Shown here piece after piece: positions 20,177 to 31,849 of a stretch of DNA of 64,000 nt; the first letter of the stretch is position 1; the number at the start of each line of letters is the position of its first letter. Under the pieces are notes generated by a model. That model ran no database searches. It saw nothing but the letters and a program-made list of their open reading frames with translations, and had not been told where the DNA came from. The DNA lies in NCBI RefSeq assembly GCF_017654505.1, contig NC_054558.1, positions 10,173,798 to 10,237,797 on the forward strand. The letters are read 5' to 3'. The position numbers were made by a program, and so were the translations under genes. The stretch comes from Polyodon spathula. Lineage: Eukaryota; Chordata; Actinopteri; Acipenseriformes; Polyodontidae.

Positions 20177-23100
20177 ATTCTTGGACAGACATTTGAACTA
20201 AATAAAGAGAGTGGTAGAAAGTTGCAGCTTGGATCATCTTTTATTCCAATTCAATAAGGTTCTTCTGATCAGCTGCCTTCTGTACTGTGTGTGAAACTTG
20301 ATTGGAGTGCCTTTTACTGTATACTATGTCTGGACTGCTTTTATGTTAGATGAAGAATTCAATGTGTGAGGTAGAAAAGAGAATGCCATTCTCATCAGGA
20401 TTCAAATTTAAGTACATAAAAGAATAAACAATATTAAGAAGATTTGTATCTGTATTTTATCAGCCATTGACTCATGTCCTTTGCAAAGCATTAGCCCTGG
20501 GGCAAAATAGAACTGTATCGATACCGTACTTCAACCTGTAAACTATTCAACATACAGTAAGCATAACTCTTAGCGTCTAAATACTTACTTTGAAGAAACC
20601 TTGAAACTATTGAGTCATGGCTTTATGTGACCATTCCAATGAGAGGGTCAACACACACTCAAGATTTCTGGCTATAAAAGCACTTACCAGGTAACAGACA
20701 TATTATTTCCTGCAGAGCTCAAATCCTTAATTATAGCAACAGTATTGTGCGAGGACAATTCTCTCTCAGAAAAAATAACATGGAATCTCTCCACTGGGTT
20801 ACTTCACTATGGGAATTATTATTATTATTTTATTTTTATTTTTTTTTCATGAGTAGCATGTGAGATGAGCGTTCCTTTTAGAGATTATTCTTGGTCAGTA
20901 TTATTTTTTGTTTTCAGAGACCCAGAAACAAATGTGTAGTTTGGTTGGCTTGTCATTTTATAAGGAAGCTAAGGAAGTTCAACTCTGTTTGAAATAAGCT
21001 TTCCACTGGATTTCCTGTAATCACGGTTTTATTTCAGCAAAGATCTGCTTGAAGACCTGTTTGTTTCCACCTTGTTCCATCAAACCATCCATAATGTTAT
21101 AAAGATGCAGAACAGAATGCAATATATAGTATAAGCATAGGGAAAACATAGTGAACAGCACCAATACAGAGCAAATGTTAAGGTGGGGGTCATGATTATT
21201 GAGGCACATGAACAGAAATCAATGGGGAAAATGAAGGAGTTTGGCTGAAGCCAGTGGTGTTAGTCCCTTGCCTTCCACCCATCATTTTTAAAATCACACA
21301 CAGTAAATAAAACCTTTAATACATATTACACCTTTGCATATTAGCGCATGTAAATGTAACAAGTTGACAAGCCTATTAAATTCCCTGTGATTAATTTTAA
21401 TTAATAAAATCCTTAGCCATTGCTTCCCCAACAGTCTGAAGAAGGCAAACCCAAAGGACACATGCACATCTAGCCAAAGCACCATGTAATCAGAGGAGAA
21501 AATGATGCTTTTAGTGCTTGTTTTAGAAGAAAAATCCAATTATCCATGAAGACGTGATCCAAACGAAAATTAAGGCAGCTTATTATGGGCTGCTTGTAGG
21601 AACGATTTTAGTTTTTATTGTTGCCCCCAGTACGCTACACTAAATACATAGTACCAATTATTCCCTTTAAAATAGTTTGTTATCTGAGATGCTCCCTAGA
21701 AAGTTCTTTGTTGTGCTGTTTCCCATTAAAATAATCAGGATAGCAGAGGGAAGAGAGGCTCAGCCCTTTGACTGTGAGCACATGCTGTTTACTTTCCACT
21801 CCCTGCGTCACTAGGATAGAGCTGGAAACTGATTGGTGGGCAGCACTTGGGGAGCTCAGGTTTAGTGGCAGTGTTGTCTTGGAGAATAGGCTCCAGTAAT
21901 TAACTAGCGAGGACTGCAGACTACTGTAGACAGGCAGTACTGTAACCCTGCTGTCAATGCAAATCACAGCAGAAAGGAAAGACAAAACATCAGCCTTGCT
22001 AATGATGGGGAATCAGTACCGCAGGCACTGAGCTTTAGTTGAAATTGACTACTGTCAGTTGCATGGAGTGTAATTGGAATGCGTAATCTGCAGAATAGAC
22101 AATGACTAAACTAGATTACACTGTAAACTTCCCAATAATTCTATTGCTTGGGCTCCGGCTATTAACAATAGACCATACAATAGAAGTAAATTAGGTGGTA
22201 GGTTGAGGCTTGTTCTATCCAAACAATGACAAACTGTGGTGCCTTTAAAAAACAATGCAGGAAAAGTAAGAAAAAAGTGGGATTGAATACATGGAAAAAA
22301 TAAGACTGTGGTTATAGACAAGGTGGTTTCTTCAAATATACCCTGTGGTAGCTCCATTCAAGAGGAAACAAATTCCATAGTTTTTATGGGTAGCAGCTTG
22401 TAGACACTATTCCCATCTTAGAGACCCTTGTCCTTTGGATAACGGTAACAAATGTATAACAGCTGGTATATACAGTACAATAAACAATTTAATACAGGTT
22501 AGGTGGTGGCATTAGAAGCAAAGATCTTGTGCTCAACCCTCTTGACAGCTAAACTAGCCTCAGAGAGGTTAATGTTGTCAACACACCACCGCTACTCCCC
22601 AGCAGAGGAAGCAGTGCCCTCTGATTTCATGGATCTCGTGCTTTGGGAAGAGGATCCAGAATGATACTGAGGGTGTGTAATCGTGACTATTTTTAATAGG
22701 ATTTAGCTGTAGGATTTGCTGCTATGGTGCATTGTAAACAGTCGTTGTTGTTGTTCTGGCCTTTAAAGAAATCCTTATCTGATTACAATTTTGATCCAAA
22801 TCCTGTTTGATGATGTTCTGATCTTGATCAAAACTAATTTAAAACATTTTGATCGCAGACTATTTATTTAGATCTTTCACATGACATTCTTTTCAACAAA
22901 GTAGATCTGTGCTTTAAACAATTCACTATAAAACAATTTCACCTCAGGAGTGCTATACGGCAAACAAGATATTTCAAACTCAACATGATTCCTCCCAGAC
23001 AAGTCTGGCTGATCTAGTGTGTAAGTCGTTCTGCATTTTCACTTTCCAGCATGAAAAAGATTAGACTTCCCCTTTACATGAAAGCAATTCACCAGCAAGT

Positions 23101-23254
23101 ATTTCAATTCCATCATGACATTTCAAACATTCTCTGGAACAGAAGAAGCAGTCCAACAATTGATTGAATGCAAACAATTACATTTTTATGTAACATTAAT
23201 CATTTACAGAATTACACAGGTCTGAATTTTAGGGTCACTGAGAAGATAAAAAAG

Positions 23255-23262
<8 letters not shown>
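20177..23262. other. About 3 kb without a recognised gene
   Basis: Open frames are below 105 codons, overlap on opposite strands and show no motif. I see no terminal repeats and no CR1, LTR or Penelope homology to the other copies here. It could be intronic or intergenic. Confidence 0.45.

Positions 23263-23291
<29 letters not shown>
23263..23291. repeat. (CT)n microsatellite
   Basis: About 13 perfect CT dinucleotides. Confidence 0.93.
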
Positions 23292-23293
<2 letters not shown>

Positions 23294-25084
23294 AGGGAGG
23301 CATGGCAAGTGATATGACCTTTTTAAACAATGACAGTCACCTAATGATAGGCAAAGGGAGATATTGGGGATATTTTGGCGAGTAAGGTTTGTCTGGAATC
23401 ATACATCAGTTCCTCATGTCATTTTATAACTGAAATTCAAACCACTGCACTAGTTGACACCAGCCCTAGGATTATACTTTAATTATAATGCTGCTATCCA
23501 TAAAGCGGCTTCAAATGAAGCAAGTGATAAAGACAACTTTGGATGGTGTTAGACATTTAATGAAATGATTCCAGTGACCACTACTCATGCAGCACTTACA
23601 GAACAGCGCAGATTAAAAACTGTAGACTAGCTGTTTGCTTGTCTCAATTCACTGCAGTTTTAACTGCAGTCGTCCTCCAGGAAAAAGGCTGGAGTTGTCT
23701 CTGTCACTGGAAATTTTAAAGGGATAACAAGACATCTTTTGGAACTTACATATCCTATTTGCTGTTGCAGAGAGAGGCACAGACAGCCAAGGCCCAGGGG
23801 TATACCTCCAAATAACAGAACCCTGTCAGTGAAATGAGTTGATATGAAGCACCTTTTATACACAAGCACTTGTCAAAGCGATGCTATATATAGGGACATC
23901 GCAAAAAATTGTGAGAGGGTGTGTGGGTGATTCACTTATAACACGGGAGTCAGAGATGGTCTTTGAGACAGCGTCCAGGCACATAAGATTTATTTGGTGC
24001 TTTGCTACCCTCAGGGTTCCTACTAACAATGGTATCCCCCCTGAGGTGCTGTACATGATGAAATAATGATCTATAATGAAAAGGGGAAAACAAAACACTG
24101 TAAATAAAACTACAAATAAAGTGCTCTTTTAAGCAGTCTCGCCACCTCCGCTAACCTGCGAGGCTCTTAATAGCGTTCTCCTATTCCATAATACTTTATT
24201 CAGGGTATCAGCTCCCCCTGAGCTATACTATACAGTATATAACAACCCCGTTTGTGGTACATAGAAACTACACTCACGGCTGTTGTCTCCACTGCTGGCT
24301 CTCTTTCTCTGCTGCCTCCTGCTGCTGTGTCAAGCACAGCCTTCTTTTTCTCAATCCATATCTGTTCTGTCTGGGGTATTCAACTCCTTCTGCCAGAGCT
24401 TCTGCTGTATTATATCCTACAAGGGATAATCAAAGGAATAGGAGAGCATTACTTTTATGGGATCAACCATTCCCTAAAGACCCACCCCTCAACCAATCAA
24501 AGAGGTCCCCTCGCTCAACCACTGTGTGTCAATGCCATGATTGACAGTCAGGTACAAACAGGGCTTTTGACCGCCACCCCACCCCCCCCTCCTTGCAGGA
24601 TCACGCATACGCTCGATAGCCAGCACAGATCACAGATTTTGTTCCTATAAATATGGTGCACATATTTTCTGCTTGGCAGAGAAACTTGACTCTTCTCATT
24701 TAGCAGAGCGAAGACCCTAAAAGTAAAAAGGCACTTCAAAGCAGATGCAGAGCTGTCCTTTTTATGTAAGCAGCCAATGTGTGCCAGAAGGCAATCAGTA
24801 CAGTAATCAGATACAGTCATGTATCATTTTAAACAGCATGCACAATTGCATTTTAAACTCCCCTGCTGTTCTATGGTTTTTAGACTAAGTATTCTAGCAA
24901 CCCTATCACAGTGGATATTGAGGGGACACACCACAATGAGCAAGCTGTGTGCTGGCTGCCAGCTTACATAAATTTGGGAAGGAGAAAAGGATTTTCAGCC
25001 TATCAAGGCTCGTCCCTTTTTAGCAAACCATTTCCCCCTACTTGGGAGATCAAGCCACGTCACCTGCTAGGCTAGTCCATGCAT
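23292..25084. other. No recognised gene; possible degenerate LTR
   Basis: A stretch near 23900-24620 has TATATATAGG- and AATAAA-like words and a C-rich run (24580-24594), reminiscent of an old minus-strand LTR. I could not find matching ends or a target duplication. Two overlapping open frames at 24252-24650 have no known motif. Confidence 0.35.
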
Positions 25085-25460
25085 TTATAACTCTCAGTAA
25101 AAGTGCTTCCTACCCTCTGCTCTAAACTTAGTTTTACTCAGCTTCTACTTGTGCCCTCTTGTTCTTCTATCTGTGCTGAATCTGAAGTAGTGCCTTGGGT
25201 TACCTTTATCTATAACATTTATCATTGTATAGACCTCAGTCAAGTTTGCTCTTTCTCTTATTTTTTTCTAGGCTGAAGATTACATTAGTTTAACCTGTCC
25301 TCATAGCTCATATCATTCAGTCCTGGGATCAGCCTCATTACACTTCTCTGTACCTTCTCCAGTGCAATGATGTCTTGTTTGTAGTGAGGTGACCAGAACT
25401 GCACACAATATTCTATGTGGGGTCTAACAAGGGCATTGTATAATCTTAGCATCACCTGTC
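25085..25460 (-). mobile_element. Old CR1-related LINE fragment, copy F
   Basis: The minus-strand translation gives LYNALVRPHIEYCVQFWSPH, LIPGLNDMSYEDRLN and then a decayed TRGHK / RKHF region. This is clearly homologous to the CR1 ORF2 C-terminus but much more diverged than copies A-E. No CR1 tail is present. It shows an older wave or a sister family of the same LINE clade. Confidence 0.8.
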
Positions 25461-25853
25461 TAACACACTTGGTGCAGAGGTACATGTGTTGTATGTGCAC
25501 TTATACACAACACACATTGATATATAAAATCTGCCATTTGGCAAACATTTTCTTGAAATTATTCAAACGTGCCTAAGCATTTTGCTAACTCAATGGATTT
25601 ATTTTCCAGGCATTAGTTAAATGACAGATTGATTTTCCAGCTGTTTTTTAAAACAACAGATTTTGCCTTCTGCTTCTGATATATGCCTTCAATCCCTGCC
25701 TCCTGGCTGATACATCTCCGGGGCTGCAAAGAGAATAATACAGATTACCTGCAAACAGAATAATGCATGATCTCACCTGCTAGGAAAATGCAAAGAGCAG
25801 GTTCACTCAAGGGACTTCAGCAATGGTAATACAGTCTACTCCGGATGGAGCAC
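25461..25853. other. Short non-coding spacer
   Basis: I see no gene or repeat in it. Confidence 0.4.
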
Positions 25854-26619
25854 TGTGGCAAAGTTGTTGAGTGGATGCAGGTGCAGGAGTGATGCAGTGC
25901 AGTAATGAAACAGACAGAGACTTGTAATCCTGTTTGGAATGTGCTTTATTTATTTTTTTTATCCAGGTCTGGTTACCAAACAGTAATTCCCCGGCAATAA
26001 GCAACAAAGTGTACTGCACGGGGTAGACAATAACGGGATTACAGTCCCAAATAATAAACACAATATCTGCCCCACAATAATATTAACTCTGTCACCAGTC
26101 CTAGGTGTGTGCAATAGTCCTCAAGGTGGGTGATACAAGTTTATTTAGTGACAGTGGTGAAGTGATGTTCCGGCTTAGTGCTGGCTCGTGGTGACAGCTC
26201 CAGAAACGTGTTTAGCCATATAATAATTTAAAAAACAAGGACAATTACAAATAAATATAATACAACACTCACGATACTGTTTCTGACAGGGTCTCTCACA
26301 GTCCTTCTCAGCTCTATTTAAAACAAACCAATGTGAAGGAACAGATTACGATTCTCCATCCCCTTTTATGCTGTCACACATGACCCCTTGGTAAATGAGT
26401 GCAACCACTTCTGCAATCTGCGGCTGTCACAACGATTCCCTTCCGGGTCAATGCATTATTGCAACGGAGTCTCGCCACGTTCCTGGCTGGCCGACTTTTC
26501 CTTGAACCCTGGGAAAGAACTGTCAGGCCAGCCCGTCCAAGGAACTCTGTTCTCGCTGCTAGCGCCCTCATAGGTTGGGAGGGAGATTTATAACCAAGAA
26601 TCATTGTATTTCCTTCACA
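25854..26619 (-). mobile_element. Solo LTR (TSD AGCAC)
   Basis: A 766-bp insert begins TGTGGCAAAG and ends CCTTCACA. It has perfect 5-bp direct repeats AGCAC on both sides (25849-25853 and 26620-26624). It is homologous along its length to 54653-55404 and more distantly to 48378-49018. A minus-strand AATAAA near 25945 suggests minus orientation. No internal retroelement sequence is present, so it is a recombined solo LTR. Confidence 0.92.
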
Positions 26620-26624
26620 AGCAC

Positions 26625-27110
26625 ACACTTGGGTCCCATTCTAAGATGGCTTATTAAAAATAAATTGCATACGTTTGTTTATTGTGAATTTCTGCATTGA
26701 AAGTGCCATCTCAGTAGAAATTAGAGGGATGGGCACAAGCTGTGATGATGGGTGGTGTAAAAAATGACACTAAGGAAGTTAGGAGAGCAGCTGCGATGGA
26801 GACTGAAGCCGGATCTTGAAGTGAGTTTGTGAATTCGTTATATGTGAACCACACATATTCTAGTACGTTTTCATCCTTTTGGATCTCAAAAGATGTTTTT
26901 GTTAGTTGTCGGACACCCTTGCATCCAAGTTGTGCCAGATAAGTTAACGATCAAACCATACTTTAGGCACCATTCCGTCCGCAGTGTCAATGGACAGTAC
27001 CTAAATTTCCCGCAGGCTGTTAATTTGGGGGGTGGTGTCTGGCCTTGTCTTTATCTGCTTTTCTAAGAGGTTTCCTGACTGGAAGAAATACGTTATTGCT
27101 GGTTTTAAAA
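26625..27110. other. Unassigned sequence before hairpin
   Basis: No gene recognised. The style of the sequence (minus-strand coding-like words) hints at a decayed retroelement, but no motif is readable. Confidence 0.3.
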
Positions 27111-27113
27111 ATG

Positions 27114-27184
27114 TTATGCCAATGCAAGAAATTCAGCTGGAGACTGAATACTGGTCCCCAGCTGAATTTCTTGCATTGGCATAA
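27114..27184. repeat. Perfect 27-bp inverted repeat (hairpin) with 17-nt loop
   Basis: The arm 27114-27140 (TTATGCCAATGCAAGAAATT then CAGCTGG) is the exact reverse complement of 27158-27184. The loop is 27141-27157. After one mismatch, three further bases can pair outside. The size and shape resemble a pre-microRNA or an inverted duplication inside a mobile element. Nothing in the sequence decides between them. Confidence 0.9.
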
Positions 27185-27518
27185 AATTCTCTTAATGTTG
27201 TTGAGATTTTTTAGACTTATTCCATAAAATGAATGTCCATATTTTTTTCTTTAAGTACATTAACCAGCCTATCCTGTAGTTTTTTTTTATTTTTTTAATC
27301 TTTGTTCTCTTCTATTTCATTTAGCTGTTCCTCATCTACTGTTCTGTGTCTACTCTTGCTGGTGTGCTTATTTTATTTATTTATTTTTTTTCAGATGGAC
27401 TGCTGTCTTCACTCAGAAAGTTGGTGTTGTACCAGTTAAGTGGAGTATAGGAAATAGGTCAAATGCCACTCATTTTTGGCTGTGGCTTTGTAACTAATAA
27501 CAAATAAAATGGCAGTTT

Positions 27519-28144
27519 GTCATGGAATTTAGAATGCAGTGATGCATAGTGATTTATTCAGTGTAAAGAGGCTCATTAGTATGCAAGTGTGCTATATATT
27601 CATGCAAGCATGGTCATGTGATGCTATTTAACCAATCAGAGGTGGGGTTTTTTAAGCCGGGTTATAAATATATACTGTGCTTGTGTGTGAATGGACGAAA
27701 GCTGTCCGACATGATTATGATTTGAGACCGGTGAAAAATGTAGTTGACGTGGATCGGGTTAAATCCTCATCCCTATAAATCTCGTAAGAATGTGGCTGGA
27801 GCCTTAATAAGGTCATTATTTGATTAATGGGTAATTAAGGCTCCAGCCACAAAATATAAAAGACCTTCTCTAGGCTCATGGTGGAGGGGGTGTCGGAGGA
27901 GAGACAAGACGTGAGTCTGTGAAATATATCAGTTGCTATATTAATATATACTTGAGTATGCGTTGGTTCCATTTTTGTCTGTTTTGTTTTGGCCCATGTG
28001 CCCATTCCTTTTGTGTTTTAGAAACAGTGTTATTGAATTTAAATATACAGATGCGGACGTTTCAGCCCCTTACCTTTTGCTTTTGTCCTGCTTCCTAGTC
28101 CGTGACATCATCACACACCTGGGTACTGCAGCCACTCTGTCACA
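27519..28144 (+). mobile_element. LTR-like sequence, relative of the LTR at 60685
   Basis: It shares with 60781-61273 the block CGAAAGCTG...TTTGAGACCGGTGAAAA, then AATGTGGCTGGAGCCTTA and GGCTCCAGCCACA (a strong inverted repeat GTGGCTGGAGCC / GGCTCCAGCCAC), then TATAAAAGACC as a TATA box. It ends ACTCTGTCACA at 28144. The left end is not clear; 27519 is my estimate. No target duplication is seen. Confidence 0.6.
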
Positions 28145-28148
28145 TTGA

Positions 28149-28180
28149 AATAAATAAATAAATAAATAAATAAATAAAAA
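28149..28180. repeat. (AAAT)n microsatellite
   Basis: About seven AAAT/TAAA tetranucleotides next to the LTR end. Confidence 0.9.
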
Positions 28181-28729
28181 TCTAAACGTATTCATTCACT
28201 TAGCCCACAGGTTTAGGATATGAGTGTGACACATGTGTCATCTTAGACTACCCCTGTGGGAAAATAAATAAATACATTCAATGAAATGAATTCCTCATTA
28301 TAGGGGGCTCTCATGGAAACAGATACAGGGTCCAGCAGCCGCATTGAAAACCACTTGATGAATTCTGATCTTTTTATGAAGTCAGATCTGGAACCTGACA
28401 ATCGACAAAACAACAAAACAACAAAACAAATTAAGACAGTGAGATCCAGTCATTTGTTAAGGCAAATTAAGGCCCCTTTAAGGGATATATGAGTATCTTG
28501 GTAGGAATTTAGATTACAGGACATGGATAGCCATGTAATTACATTATAATAACTGTTGCTTGATGTAATTAAATGGTCCCTGTTTTTACATGGTCTCAAC
28601 TGGCAGGCATTTAGTTGCTTGATGTAATAATATGGTTGCACCATGGCACAGGTTATTTCCATGTAATTACACACTTATTACATCAGCAGGTACCATGTAA
28701 TCAGGCATCCACTTTTCATCAGGTTATTA
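28181..28729. other. Non-coding sequence with words repeated in both orientations
   Basis: CATGTAATTACA and GCTTGATGTAAT recur at about 28530, 28557, 28615 and 28660, and ACCATGTAATCA at about 28692. This suggests a small decayed inverted-repeat element. No gene. Confidence 0.35.
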
Positions 28730-28773
28730 TCGTTTGTAAACTTTCTTATGTTCTTATGTTCTTATGTTCTTAT
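28730..28773 (+). mobile_element. 44-bp CR1 tail fragment, copy I
   Basis: TCGTTTGTAAACTTTCTTAT followed by three TTCTTATG repeats is identical to the very 3' end of the CR1 copies and nothing more. It is either the shortest possible insertion or a gene-conversion scrap. Confidence 0.85.
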
Positions 28774-28980
28774 TATCATCATCTATCAACTACCATTTAG
28801 ATGAATTCACTAAACATGGGAAGTGTACTCTGTGCAATACCAAATTCATAACGCGCAGGAGTTTTGTTAAGAATGATTTGCATTGCAGTTATTACTCAGA
28901 GAATGCATGATAGCATTTATGAATAAAATGTTTATGCAAAAGAAGCTAGAAATGGTTAGTATTTTGGAATTAAGCTCTAT
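28774..28980. other. Short spacer
   Basis: No feature. Confidence 0.4.
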
Positions 28981-29253
28981 GGGCCTCATTTACGAAAGGG
29001 CACTAGCTGTAACATGCACATTAAATAGTGAGCCTAAGATGCACCATAAATCTAAATTTACTGCCCCATTTACTAAAAGAAAGCATTAATTTACATGCAC
29101 AGTATTTGGCTAATTTACATACCATAGCATGCACACTACATGTATTGTGAGCGATAATGTGCATGTTAATGTCAGAGACTTTCCCGTGACCACTGTGATA
29201 TAAAAAACTCCAGAAGTCCCGGTGTATCTTTTGGTCAGTAGCTTATTGGAAAG

Positions 29254-29466
29254 GTGGAGGTGGCTTACATTGACCATTGGCTTTCATTGAAAATGAGTGC
29301 TCAACAGACGCAGCCCTTCTCAGTGGACAGGCAGAGGCAACACAAACTAAAACTGCACACAGAAGAGTTAGAAATTCTAGTGGAGGAGGTTGTTTTAAAT
29401 GAATACCTTGTTTGGTCAATGCCCTGGGTCACAGCCCAAGAGCTGTATACATGTTTAATAAAATGA
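29254..29466 (+). pseudogene. Myb/SANT-like DNA-binding domain fragment
   Basis: A 70-codon frame reads LKLHTEELEILVEEVVLNEY and stops after CLIK. The 'F/H-T-E-x-E-x-x-x-L-V-x-E-V' pattern is the first helix of the Myb/SANT-like domain found in Harbinger-associated DNA-binding proteins. The remaining helices are not readable, so this is a remnant. Its place inside a Harbinger-like terminal-repeat pair supports the assignment. Confidence 0.55.
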
Positions 29467-29790
29467 ACTGGGCAGAAAAGAAAAACTAAAGAGAAGGTAA
29501 GTTACAAACAACACAAACCACCTCATAGCTTTTATAAAGTGTATTTCATATGCAACATACAATACAATGCAATCTGTTTTTATATAGCGCCGTTCACAAC
29601 GCACAAAGCACTGTAAAATCAAAAACATATTAAGGTAAAAAATGTAATATGATCTAAGAATTGAAAGTGTTTTATTTAACCATTCTATTATTTGTACCAA
29701 TGTAATGAACTATAAAATAAAATCTATTAAATTATAACATTCATTCACATTTATTCATGCATAATATAACCTGTTATTTACAGGTAATTT

Positions 29791-30102
29791 TTACTGCTCT
29801 AAAACTTTAATGCAAGTAAATGTTGAATTTCGTGAGGCAAACAGACTCGTTCCGCGTGTTTGATGTGGAACAGGAACAGGTTTTAGCCATTTTGCGAAAT
29901 AATTTTCTTCAAATTTCGAGATGAAATCTTCAGTTTGAAATTCATTCATTTTCTGCAGCTCTTCGAATCCTTCCCATATGGCCTCTGTATGTAAGTAATG
30001 TCTCCATGATGCCAGACAGATTTCAGTCCAGAAAAATATGTTTAAATAGTGCGCCAAAACTGGTGTCCAAACTAACTTTTTATCGCTCACTTTAAGATGC
30101 AC
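29791..30102 (-). pseudogene. Unrecognised 103-codon frame inside the Harbinger-like element
   Basis: A minus-strand frame is rich in aromatic and acidic residues (FFWTEICLASWRHYL, FQTEDFISKFEENYF). I recognise no domain. It lies within the terminal repeats of the Harbinger-like element, so it could be a remnant of an element protein or chance. Confidence 0.25.
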
Positions 30103-30183
30103 ACTACGATTATCGCCCTTTAGTAAATATAGTATGATTAAAGCTCATCTCATTATTCTCATTTAACTTACAAACATTTAATT

Positions 30184-31631
30184 TAATTTACAAACCGCTA
30201 ACCAAGATCATGCAGCAGTCTCTTGACACAGGGGTGGTACCGACAGACTGGAAAATTGCAAACGTAATACCGATCCACAAAAAGGGAAACAAAACTGAAC
30301 CAGGTAACTACAGACCAGTAAGCCTGACTTCTATTATATGCAAACTTATGGAAACTATAATAAGATCCAAAATGGAAAATTACCTATATGGTAACAGGGT
30401 ACTGGGAGACAGTCAACATGGTTTTAGGAAAGGGAGATCGTGCCTAACTAACTTGCTTGATTTTTTTGAGGATGCAACATCGATAATGGATAATTGCAAA
30501 GCATATGACATGGTTTATTTAGATTTCCAGAAAGCTTTTGACAAAGTCCCGCACAAAAGATTAATTCTCAGACTGAACGCAGTTGGGATTCAAGGAAACA
30601 CATGTACATGGATTAGGGAGTGGTTAACATGTAGAAAACAGAAAGTACTGATTAGAGGAAAAACCTCAGAATGGAGTGTGGTAACCAGCGGTGTACCACA
30701 GGGATCAGAATTAGGTCCTCTGCTATTCCTAATCTACATTAATGATTTAGATTCTGGTATAGTAAGCAAACTTGTTAAATTTGCAGACTACACAAAAGTA
30801 GGAGGAGTGGCAAACACTGTTGCAGCAGCAAAGGTCATTCAAAATGATCTAGACAAGATTCAGAACTGGGCAGACACATGGCAAATGACATTTAATAGAG
30901 AAAAGTGTAAGGTACTGCACGCAGGAAATAAAAATGTACATTATAAATATCATATGGGAGATACTGAAATTGGAGAAGGAATCTATGAAAAAGACCTAGG
31001 AGTTTTTGTTGACTCAGAAATGTCTTCATCTAGACAATGTGGGGAAGCTATAAAAAAGGCTAACAAGATGCTCGGATACATTGTGAAAAGTGTTGAATTT
31101 AAATCAAGGGAAGTAATGTTAAAACTGTACAATGCACTAGTAAGACCTCATCTTGAATATTGTGTTCAGTTCTGGTCACCTCGCTATAAAAAAGATATTG
31201 CTGCTCTAGAAAGAGTGCAAAGAAGAGCGACCAGAATTATTCCGGGCTTAAAAGGCATGTCATATGCAGACAGGCTAAAATAATTGAATCTGTTCAGTCT
31301 TGAACAAAGAAGACTACGTGGCAACCTAATTCAAGCATTCAACATTCTAAAAGGTATTGACAGAGTCGACCCAAGGGACTTTTTCAGCCTGAAAAAAGAA
31401 ACAAGGACCAGGGGCATTCAGAACAGAAAATAGGAGACACTTTTTTACACAGAGAATTGTGAGGGTCTGGAATCAACTCCCCAGTAATGTTGTTGAAGCT
31501 GACACCCTGGGATCCTTCAAGAAGCTGCTTGATGAGATTTTGGGATCAATAAGCTACTAACAACCAAACGAGCAAGATGGACCGAATGGCCTCCTCTCGT
31601 TTGTAAACTTTCTTATGTTCTTATGTTCTTA
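30184..31631 (+). mobile_element. 5'-truncated CR1-type LINE, copy D
   Basis: It begins at TAATTTACAAACCGCTAACC in ORF2 and ends with the CR1 tail and TTCTTATG repeats. It is nested in the Harbinger-like element. Relative to copy A it carries a deletion of about 24 bp near 31411, between two GGGGC-type words. Confidence 0.93.
30210..31283 (+). pseudogene. CR1 ORF2 fragment with mutated catalytic box (FADY)
   Basis: A 357-codon reverse-transcriptase frame. Motif A (YLDFQKAFDKVPH) is intact. The catalytic box reads FADY (30780-30791) where the other copies have FADD, so the second metal-binding Asp is lost. It also has PQGSELGPLL where others have SVLG. A premature TAA at 31281 replaces a Glu codon, and the rest of the C-terminus follows in frame until the 24-bp deletion. 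This RT should be inactive. Confidence 0.9.
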
Positions 31632-31849
31632 TTTAAATAAATTATCATAAATTACCATGCATATCACATGTTCATTCTGATTACCACAGTGTGGCACAAT
31701 AAAATCAGTGTGCGCCATGCCCACTATTTTGCACATTAATTAATGCAATTGCAATAGTAAATATGGAAATCATGAATGTGCACACTAATTGAAATGATGG
31801 TGCACCATGTTTAGTGCCCTTTTGTAAATGAGGCCATATGTGTAATGAC

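Larger units (their letters stand above)
28981..31835. mobile_element. Harbinger-like DNA element, interrupted by CR1
   Basis: The left end, GGGCCTCATTTACGAAAGGG (then CACTA), is matched in inverse orientation by the right end at about 31812-31835 (AGTGCCCTTTTGTAAATGAG then GCC). The terminal inverted repeat is about 24 bp with one or two mismatches. Such GGGCCTCATTTA... ends are typical of PIF/Harbinger elements as I know them. The interior carries a Myb/SANT-like fragment near 29275-29400, also a Harbinger companion protein. A CR1 element (30184-31631) was inserted later. A 3-bp target duplication is not certain (ATG/ATA). Confidence 0.7.

Noticed and set aside
23877..24620. A further solo LTR
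   Set aside because: TATA- and AATAAA-like words are present, but I found no matching ends, no second copy in the window and no target duplication.
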